From Sambucus nigra (lineage: Eukaryota > Streptophyta > Magnoliopsida > Dipsacales > Adoxaceae), in the NCBI GenBank assembly GCA_949130495.1, contig OX422210.1, positions 636,950,585-637,014,584 on the forward strand: a DNA stretch of 64,000 nt. Reading direction: 5' to 3'. A program made the position numbers and the translations under genes. Shown one piece after another: positions 11,040 to 64,000 of this stretch (position 1 is its first letter; each line of letters starts with the position of its first letter). A model generated the notes under the pieces. The model was not told the origin of the DNA, searched no databases, and saw only the letters and a list, made by a program, of their open reading frames with translations.

Positions 11040-12460
11040 GAGCAACAATATTTTTTCAAACAAACATGTTGTTTGGATCCAAGAAACATGTTGTTTAAAT
11101 AAGAAATCACACACCATGTATGTTTAAATTATTAGTTTATTAAATAAATATAGAAGAAACATTAACAAATAAGACTAAACACATTAAAAATATACAAAAA
11201 TGAACTGAGAAGAGTGATTACCTCAAAATCTCACATGCCAATTAGGAAATTGGCATGTTTGAAGAAAGCACGCGTAAGTATACTACAAATACATGGTTAG
11301 TTTAAACCAGATTTATAGCTTTTATGAGAACAAAACTTCCCAAAATGGCTTGGTTTCCAAACAAAACTGCAATGAATGTCATCTATAATTCAAAAAAATA
11401 AATAAATTCAAACCAGATGAAAATTTCGAAATCAAGTCGATTTGTTGATCCAGGGTACATTAGCCAAACTACAAATAGGTAGTTTCAAAAATACTCATAC
11501 GGAGGGTATGAGATTGTAAAATGATATGCGTGCACACTTCAGAACTACTAATTAATGCATATGAAAGAGTCATAAATAGGAACATAGTAAAGCAAAACTA
11601 CAATGATATAGCAACAGTATTAATAGGGTTGGATACCCATCAATGTTTCAAGAAAAAAAATTAAAGAACCATGTGCATAAAGCTTCGATAGTTCAGGTAC
11701 TCCCATCATCGAATGCACATATGTTAAAATTCACATTCAGGTATTCTTTGGGATAAAAAGAGTACATATTCCAAAATATATAGAAACAAAAAAAATATAT
11801 TGAAACCAAAATAATTAGTAAACCAATAACAGTTCCTTTCACTGAGAGCATAACATTTTTACAGTTTTAGATATTGACAAAGAGTCTCAAAATAATGTAA
11901 AACTCTCTCTTCAATATTTTATCAAGCACAAAGAGTATTCTATATTTTTTAAGTTGATTTTTTATCCTAAAATAAAAAAATAATAATGATTTTTTTTTTC
12001 ATTATCAACATTTAATTTGCCAAACACTCACACATTAAAAAAAACGGAATAAATATTTAAAAATGAATATATTAAACCCCAAAAATGCAAAACACAGATA
12101 AAATCTGATACCTTTTCGAGAACACTTTCCAAGAATACTTTAAACCCTAACTTTGGCAGATTGCGAATACCTTTTAAGAGCAAATCGCAAACACCAATCT
12201 TTGTCCACATGAAAAGAGAGGCATCTTGTTAGGTTGTCTTTGTAAAGACTTAGGTTAAGAAAAATATAGATTATTTTAAAAATTACCTGAGCAGGTGAGT
12301 GGAGAAAGAGAGAGACGTGAGCGGAGAGAGAAAAATGGCTGGCGAGTGCTACGTGGAAGGAGAGGGATGAGCAGAGGCAGAGAGAGGGATGTTAGAGCGG
12401 GAGACCAAAGTGACTATTAGTGAATTTTTTTAGTTGTTTTATATTTTGGTCAAGTGTACT
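11040..12460. other. AT-rich interior of the CACTA-like element, nothing recognised
   Basis: Long A/T-rich stretch without supported coding sequence. A purine-rich tract with GAGAGAGAG lies at 12300-12410, next to the right subterminal repeats. Confidence 0.4.
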
Positions 12461-12465
12461 CAATT

Positions 12466-12592
12466 TTGGAACAGTTTAAAACAGTGCCAAATTTTGGCAC
12501 TGTTTTAAAGTGTGCCAGATTGTCATTAAACAGTGTCAGAATTTGACACAGTTTAAAACTGTGCCAAATTTTTAGTTTTTGGTGTAGTACTT
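12466..12592. repeat. Right subterminal palindromic repeats and terminus of the CACTA-like element
   Basis: Contains AACAGTTTAAAACAGTGCCA, GGCACTGTTTTAAAGTGTGCC and ACAGTTTAAAACTGTGCCA in a row. These are followed by the terminal TTTTTGGTGTAGTAC, the complement of the left end. Confidence 0.7.
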
Positions 12593-12814
12593 TAAAAGTA
12601 CACGTGATATTTACAAAGTAATATCAAATAAATAACGCGTGTACTTTTAAAATATATGTGATATTTCAATGACCATGGTCAATAAAATTACACGTGTACT
12701 TTAAAAATATCACGTATACTTTCAAAGTACAAGTGCTATTGACAAAGTACATGCGTACTCAGGTTTTCAAACAAATTTACAATTTGTTTTTTGGACTTAT
12801 TGAATTAGTAAGTT

Positions 12815-13406
12815 TTGCTCACCAATAGTGCAATGACACATTCAGTTGTTGTGCTAGGCTTTGAACTTGTTGTTTTGTCGAGTGAATTGATGAAAAAGTC
12901 ATGCACAGTAAATGCCCAATCATATTTAATTATGTCATCAATATTATTAGCGTATGGTGTGAAAAATTCTCATAATGTGAAGTTTGAGTTGGATAAAAGC
13001 AAACATCGTCATGAAGTGGAGACAAATAAGTTTTACAAAATCACTTATGCCATCATCTGTGTCAAACTCTACCGATGTCTTCAAACCTTTATTTATGTTT
13101 GACTTTCTAATTTTTTTTATTAACTTCGAAGTATCGGGCAAGGAATTCAGGTTTTAGAGCAGACGGATCCAATCTCTTTTTCAGATTTATTGATTGTTGT
13201 CCATCTACCATTGGGATCCCAAATATTTCACTTATATCTTTTGGGGTTATTCCATAACTGATCTTCATGTCAAAACTCTTCCTTTCCTTTTTGTAGAGTT
13301 TGATAATGGATAGAATATTTTTATCATTTTTTTTGTGTTGAATTTCCACTACTTTCTCGCTGTGGTAGGAATTGAAAAGCTCCCAGGATGGAGTCTTCTT
13401 AACCAA
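12815..13406 (-). pseudogene. N-terminal region of the Ulp1-type transposon gene
   Basis: Leftward translation starts MVKKTPSWELFNSYHSEKV and contains SYGITPKDISEIFGIPMVDG (a signature of plant transposon-borne Ulp1 proteins). Further on it has DGISDFVKLICLHFMTMFAF and, after a frameshift near 12960, PYANNIDDIIKYDWAFTVHD followed by FFINSLDK. Order and spacing match the N-terminal and middle part of this protein type. The coding run stops about 220 bp before the CACTA-like element. Confidence 0.65.
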
Positions 13407-13903
13407 TTAATATTCTTATCATTTATTTTTTTCGAACAACTGACAAATCATGATAAAAGCTAACAACATTTGACCTATATTGGTCGAATTTATTCACATC
13501 ATGTGTAGATTTCACTTCACCGCTTGATTTTTTTTTTTCATCACTGCTCTTCTTGTCGTAATTTCCTTTTCTTGCCCTCATCTTCATCCACATACTAATA
13601 ATCTAAACACATAAAATTAAATTACAAACCTATAATGATAAATTGCATGTATAAAAAATAAAATACAAGCGAATTGGAATAAACTACAAGCTCAAACAAT
13701 AAAGTACATGCGTATTTACTAAAAGTAAATGTAATATTCACATAAACATATCTTACAAATCTCAACAAAATACATGCTAACCAAGGATATGCATATCGTC
13801 CGTTACATGCTAAAAGCACCAACGTTTTTAAAGCCTCTTAAGCAATACTGCTCAATTCGTTTTGCTAAATCGTTCGCCTTCGATTCAGTTACTTGAAGCT
13901 TTT

Positions 13904-14119
13904 CTACATCGAACGGACACTTAATATCTTCATAGTAGTAGAAAAACCAAGTAACTTTTTCGCTCTATCATTGATGCGAAGCACATAATGAATTTCGTCA
14001 TCATAAGTGGTATTGACTGTCAATGCCAAAGGTTTTATATTGTTAAGATCTTCAAAGAAGCAAGCAGCAGTTTTGTAGTTGAACATGCTTGATGGTATGA
14101 TTCCTAAGCAATAACACAA
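13904..14119 (-). pseudogene. Short leftward frame upstream of the Ulp1-type gene
   Basis: A 71-codon frame (MCYCLGIIPSSMFNYKTAAC ... FEDLNNIKPLALTVNTTYDD) that reads like protein but has no motif I know. It sits 5' of the N-terminal block on the same strand and may be an extra exon or another small gene of the element. Confidence 0.3.
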
Positions 14120-14648
14120 CCATAATACTTTTTATAAAAAGTCAAATATCATTCAGATGCCGATGGCGCGGACCACAATAACATATGATCTATTAAAATT
14201 AGAGATGACATATATCCTAGAGAGAGTACACGCACAGTACATAAAGTACATGCAAATTGAATTGAATAAATTCAATTTCAATGTGCGTGTACTTTGTGAA
14301 TTTGGGTGTACTTTGTGAAAGTACAAGCAAAATTCATAAAGCACACGCAATAATAAAAGACATGTACAAATACAACACTTAAACTCATAAACTACATGCA
14401 GTCATAAATAAAAGCCGTTGGGAGTTATACAAATACAAAGAGTATGTAAGATTGATTAAAAATGGAGATGACATATATCCTAAATAGAGTACACCCCACA
14501 CAAATTGAATTGAACAAATTCAATTTCAAAGTGCGTGTACTTTGTGAATTTCGAGTGTACTTTTTGAAAGTACACGCAAAATTCACAAAGTACACGCAAT
14601 AATACAGGATTAAAATTGGAGATGACATATATCCTAGATAGAGTACAC

Positions 14649-15851
14649 TAGGGGCGTAACCAGTACGAGTTTTTATCGTACCGTACCGTTTTGGTCAAAC
14701 AAAAAATGGTTTTTGTTCATATTATGAAATACCGAAAAAACGATTTTACCGAAACCGAAAATACCGCTAATTTTTTGGTTAGTTTTGGCTTTTAGATATA
14801 AAAGATATAATTTACCGAATTTACCGTACCAAAATTACCGAATTACCGTACCAAAATACCCTACCAAACTTACCGCATATTACCATATCAATTACTAAAT
14901 AAAAATTATATTTAAAAAATTATATCTACCCAATTATCAAACCCTTCATTTTTATAAACTAATCTCATCCATTCATTTTTCTTACTATAAAAGTCTCAAA
15001 ATCCTAAACTTAAACACAACAAATCAGCCGCACACCACACACAACAAACCAAGAATCTCTCTTTTTAAGTGCATAAGATAACTCTTATTCTTTTCCCAAA
15101 TCATTGCAAACTATGTATATATCTCTTTTTTCCTTATGCAAGATTGTTCGGGTTGCGACGTCCCTGTTGCATTTTTTCATGTTACGTATTTGTATTGCAT
15201 TTTTCCCAAATCGCGTGTTGCATTTTTGCTTAATCGTGTGTTGCGTTTTTCCCAAATCAGTTGCGTTTTCCCAAACCATTTGACTGGAATACCACCTGGC
15301 CAGAATACTATATTCTTCCAAATCGTGTATTCCACTTGGCCGGAATACACGGTCTAGCCCAATGGGTTCATTCACATACAAATATTGAAGAAAACATTTG
15401 ATTGTTACGTTTGGAAAAAAACTTAGCATTTTTTCCAAATCAAGTGCCCTCCGTTATACAGCCTTGAGATTTTGATTGTTGTGCCATACAGTATATTTGA
15501 AATTAAAGTTTAGATTTTTATTGTTGTATTGTACCACACAGTATATTAATTTTCCATATAAATTAATTTGTACAGTTTGGTTTGGGTATTTACCAGATTT
15601 ACCAAAATATATACCAGATTTACCGAATGCATGAACCGATTTGAAAATTTGGTATTTATCGGGAAAAAACTGAATTGAAATCGAAATTACCGAAAAAAAT
15701 ACCGAAAAACGAAAAATCGGTCGATTTGGTTTTGTTTTTTGTTTTGATGTACCGGTTGGTAAATTGGTATAAAGCGATTTTACCATTTAGATTGTGATTT
15801 TGGTATTGGTAAGGGGTCGTTACCGACCATAACGTACCGGTTGCACCCTTA
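14649..15851. mobile_element. Non-autonomous hAT element, 1203 bp
   Basis: Terminal inverted repeats TAGGGGCGTAACC-AGTACG and the complement of CGTACCGGTTGCACCCTTA, flanked by a perfect 8-bp duplication GAGTACAC (14641-14648 and 15852-15859). An 8-bp duplication and TAGGG-type ends are hallmarks of hAT. The interior is dominated by runs related to TTACCGAAA and its complement, so it can form a long imperfect hairpin. It also has short tandem repeats (TTGCATTTTTCCCAAATC-like) at about 15170-15290. No transposase. Confidence 0.85.
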
Positions 15852-15867
15852 GAGTACACACATAGTA

Positions 15868-16114
15868 GGGGTTGTTGGGGTTTAATTCTGTTAATTAAAA
15901 AAATTTAGTAGTCAATCCTGGGTATTTTAAATTTTTGGTGTTAGCCTCATTGATTTAAAGTAAACCAATTACAATACAACTAGTTCACTCGCGTTCAGCA
16001 GTTACTAGAGATAAAATCATAGGTGTTATTGAGTTATGGGACTTATACTAAAAAAATAAGAACATGGGATCGGTTACTTTGCATCTTCTTGTATGGGACT
16101 TTGCCCCCCAAACT
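15868..16114. mobile_element. Small insertion of 247 bp with a 10-bp target duplication
   Basis: Flanked by perfect ACACATAGTA at 15858-15867 and 16115-16124. The termini are G-rich (GGGGTTGTTGGGG) and C-rich (CCCCCCAAACT), a weak inverted repeat. A 9-10-bp duplication would suit a Mutator-like MITE. Its left duplication overlaps that of the hAT element, so the two inserted within 10 bp of each other. Confidence 0.65.
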
Positions 16115-16344
16115 ACACATAGTACATAAAACTAAAAGAAATTTGGATTTAAAAATTCAATTTCAAAGTGCGTGTATTTTATGAATTTTGAGTGTAGTTT
16201 TTGAAAGTACACGCGAAATTCACAAAGTACACGCAATAATAAAGGGCTTGTACAAATACAACACCTAAATTCATAAACTATATGCAATCCTAAAAAAATG
16301 CCATTGGCGCGGACCATAATTAATAGAGGAGTTATATAAATACA

Positions 16345-16720
16345 AAGAGTATGTACATAAATGTAACATGATTTATACAGGAGGAAATGTACAATGATGA
16401 AATACATAAATGTAACATGCAAAAAGTGTATTTTTGCATTTAAAATCAGGGCAACAAATGTATTTTTTTATATCATGAAGAATAATAATGTGATTTTATC
16501 AGTCCATGTGTAATGTCTACAAATTTATATATATGCGAACACAAAATACACAAGGATAAACATGTGATATGAGAAATAAAATGCTAAAAACACAACATAT
16601 ATAGATTTTATGGTATAATCTTAAGTACAAAACTTAAGCACGTATTTATGAGCATGTATACATACTTGTTAGTGTTGTTTGGAATAATTTGATTGAGAAT
16701 GTGAAATGTTTGGTAGAACT
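16345..16720. other. AT-rich flank of the outer transposon, boundary not found
   Basis: The 12-mer array fades out at about 16240. No terminal repeat or target duplication that would fix the right border of the outer element was recognised here. Confidence 0.4.
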
Positions 16721-16725
16721 TTCAC

Positions 16726-16975
16726 GATTAGGGTTTTGATCGCTTGAATTTCTGTGAAGTGTGTTCATTCAAGTATATTTATAGGTTGTTGTTGGACCAA
16801 AATTTGATTGATAATGAGAATCGTGTCGAGGTTTTGATCGAAAAGACAGTACAATTAGGGTTTTGATCGAAGTGACGATACCTTGTATTTGGCGCTTGAA
16901 TTTCTTTGAAGTGAATGCTTGTTTTAATTTGGGGGTATTTATATGTTGGACCTAATCATTTAAAATTTGTTGGAC
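16726..16975. repeat. Diverged direct duplication upstream of DRP2
   Basis: Two copies of a segment beginning with TTAGGGTTTTGATCG and containing GCTTGAATTTCT and a following GTTGGACC (about 16726-16810 and 16852-16975). The second copy has extra bases inside. It lies between the transposon nest and the DRP2 promoter, so it may alter regulatory spacing. Confidence 0.55.
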
Positions 16976-16979
16976 CCGA

Positions 16980-17457
16980 TTTTTTTGTCCAAAATTATTA
17001 GTCCAAGGACTAGACCGCCCTTCATTATTTAACCTAGATAAAACTAAAGAAGAATAATCATTGTGCCATGAAGGGAATTTCCCAAACTCCGGGAGTTGAA
17101 TTGCAAATAAGTCTTTGTATTGCCAGGAGAGAGAGAGAGACAGGTAACACACACATTTAATTTCTGTTCGTTCTTGGTGTGAACTCGTGTTCACCATCAT
17201 CCTCTCTCTTTCCATTTTCAAAACTTCAACTTTTGAATTTCCGGCTCTTCGCCGGAACCCCTAATATATATCCACACACACATTTACACAAACCTATATC
17301 ACTGGATCTCCTATTATTATACACCAAAATCTAGGGATTTTCCATCACCATATTCGAAGTTGCGATCTCTTATCCGCGTTTTTATTTTTCTTCGATCCGT
17401 TTTTGGCTTCGATCTTTTCCCACAAAAAAAGTTCTTAATCCGAGGCGTTGAATTAGG
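16980..17457 (+). promoter_or_regulatory. DRP2 promoter and 5' leader
   Basis: Region just upstream of the DRP2 start codon. It contains a (GA)n run at about 17129-17141, a small hairpin CCGGCTCTTCGCCGG at 17241-17255, and a TATA-like TAATATATAT at 17262-17271. The pyrimidine-rich, ATG-poor stretch after it fits a 5' UTR. The transcription start is inferred, not seen. Confidence 0.5.
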
Positions 17458-63400
<45,943 letters not shown>

Positions 63401-64000
63401 ACTGTAGATTTAATATCCCCACATTTATTTGATTCATAAAATTTCTTATAAGTTTTCTTCTCTCTTTTTTTTTTTTTAATTTTTTTTTACTAGTGCTCTT
63501 TCATATTGAGAGCCCTTTTTGAGCTCAATCATGTTATAGTAAAGCTTTGTAGAATTGCTATGCGCGTCTTTGTAGATAAACAGCGTGATGAAATAGTCTT
63601 TTTGGCATTGATTGTGTTTTGCTGTTGCTGGATTTAAGGTTTACTTAGCAATGTTGTTCTTATTTTTTTTTATCTTTTTCGTATTTTCCTTAAACACGTT
63701 ACTATAAACTATGGGCGTGTTTCATAGGCAAATTTGAAAGATTTCACATTTCCAACTTTTGGTGTATATTGACCAAACTTGCCTGGGAATTTTCCCCAAC
63801 GTTTTGCCATAGCATTTTTTCCAGCGTGTGTTTGTGTTGGGTTAGGGGGTAAAAAATATTGTGTAACTAGATGGAAAAGGACAGTGCAAGTCCAAATGCT
63901 TCTGAATCGTGCTATGTTTCAATTTCGGAAACATGGATGAAAGAAAACAAGTTACAATTACAATTAATGGTATGTTGTAATTCTCCATATTTATTATGGA
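63401..64000 (+). other. DRP2 3' UTR and downstream flank
   Basis: T-rich stretch (63450-63490) and AT-rich sequence after the stop. No canonical AATAAA is evident, which is common in plants. No further gene begins before the window ends. Confidence 0.5.

Larger units (their letters stand above)
4648..12592. mobile_element. CACTA-like transposon, about 7.9 kb, gene-capturing, non-autonomous
   Basis: Both ends carry GTACTACACCAAAAA, as an inverted repeat (left end 4648, right end 12592). Inside each end lies a cluster of palindromic subterminal repeats of the form GGCAC-RS-TTTAAAA-YTGTGCC (4671-4965 and 12466-12570). This layout is typical of CACTA (En/Spm-type) elements, whose usual terminus is CACTACA. 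No transposase frame was found; the interior has tandem repeats, captured gene pieces and LINE debris. A 3-bp target duplication cannot be fixed because the bases next to the ends are themselves palindromic (GTAC). It interrupts the Ulp1-type gene. Confidence 0.65.
660..16260. repeat. Dispersed 12-mer array (consensus TGCGTGTACTTT) of the outer transposon
   Basis: More than 30 perfect or near-perfect copies in both orientations. Examples on + are at about 720, 741, 1594, 2877, 2917, 3269, 3330, 12636, 14285 and 14530; as the complement AAGTACACGCA they are at about 1527, 1638, 14571, 14591 and 16226. They cluster in non-coding gaps of the Ulp1-type gene (700-800, 1500-1690, 2870-3410, 4550-4640, 12590-12770, 13670-13760, 14220-14610, 16160-16240). 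They are absent from the CACTA-like insertion at 4648-12592, so they belong to the older, outer element. Arrays of this sort resemble subterminal transposase-binding repeats, but here they extend inside the gene. Confidence 0.8.
14150..16345. repeat. Three copies of a motif-bearing module at the right flank
   Basis: Modules at about 14150-14410, 14415-14645 and 16125-16345 share, in order, ATTCAATTTCAAAGTGCGTG, a second GTGTACTTT, GAAAGTACACGC, CACAAAGTACACGCAATAA and the neighbouring text GGCGCGGACCA. The second and third were separated by the two insertions at 14649-15851 and 15868-16114. They look like tandem duplications of a subterminal unit. Confidence 0.65.

Noticed and set aside
15085..15438. 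Leftward 117-codon frame
   Set aside because: Runs through short tandem TTGCATTTTTCCC-like repeats inside the hAT element; no domain.
16952..17221. Leftward 89-codon frame opposite the DRP2 leader, suggesting a divergent gene
   Set aside because: Begins in a GA/TC repeat, has no family resemblance, and overlaps the probable promoter.

Overview
The window is nuclear DNA of a flowering plant, most likely a eudicot with a repeat-rich genome. It holds one recognisable host gene, a dynamin-related protein of the DRP2 class (GTPase, middle, PH, GED and proline-rich regions), on the + strand from the start codon at 17458 to the stop at 63400. I could join 22 exons by GT-AG junctions with matching phases. 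They give 2805 bp of coding sequence including the stop, or 934 residues. Only about 6% of the 46-kb gene is coding. The introns are swollen by transposable elements, chiefly intron 1 (11.8 kb), intron 4 (10.0 kb), intron 8 (4.3 kb) and intron 12 (3.6 kb). No tRNA, rRNA, CRISPR array or bacterial-type operon was seen.

Region 1-16500 is a nest of transposons. On the - strand, scattered coding blocks between about 13900 and 964 form a decayed transposon gene. It has an N-terminal region typical of plant transposon-borne Ulp1 proteins, a coiled-coil stretch, a basic linker and a C48 (Ulp1-type) cysteine protease domain with visible His, Asp and Cys boxes. A second decayed frame lies downstream at 110-492. 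More than 30 copies, many imperfect, of the 12-mer TGCGTGTACTTT lie in both orientations in the non-coding intervals of this element. The gene is split by a 7.9-kb CACTA-like insertion (4648-12592) with palindromic subterminal repeats. That insertion carries a 168-bp tandem array (5517-7130) and captured fragments of host-like genes (an ARF-type GTPase exon, a GDSL esterase/lipase first exon), plus LINE debris. Two further small insertions with clean target-site duplications sit at 14649-15851 and 15868-16114.

Region 16500-17457 is the DRP2 promoter and 5' leader. The introns hold hAT-type MITEs, most with 8-bp target-site duplications (18183-18527, 21055-22182, 24620-25320, 30480-31491, 32975-35821 with others nested inside), a long-TIR Mutator-like element (19209-20602), a duplicated block that gives a filled/empty-site pair, gypsy-type gag-like debris, an LTR element with a 311-bp internal tandem duplication (36117-38950), a 5'-truncated RTE-type LINE (42957-45055), an L1-type LINE tail (about 48480-49060) and a compact LTR element (59629-61641). 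The last 600 bp are the 3' flank of DRP2.

I see no wholly new pathway. The least explained items are the Ulp1-bearing element with its dispersed 12-mer array, the unidentified frame at 110-492, and the CACTA-like gene-capturing element with its nucleosome-length tandem array.
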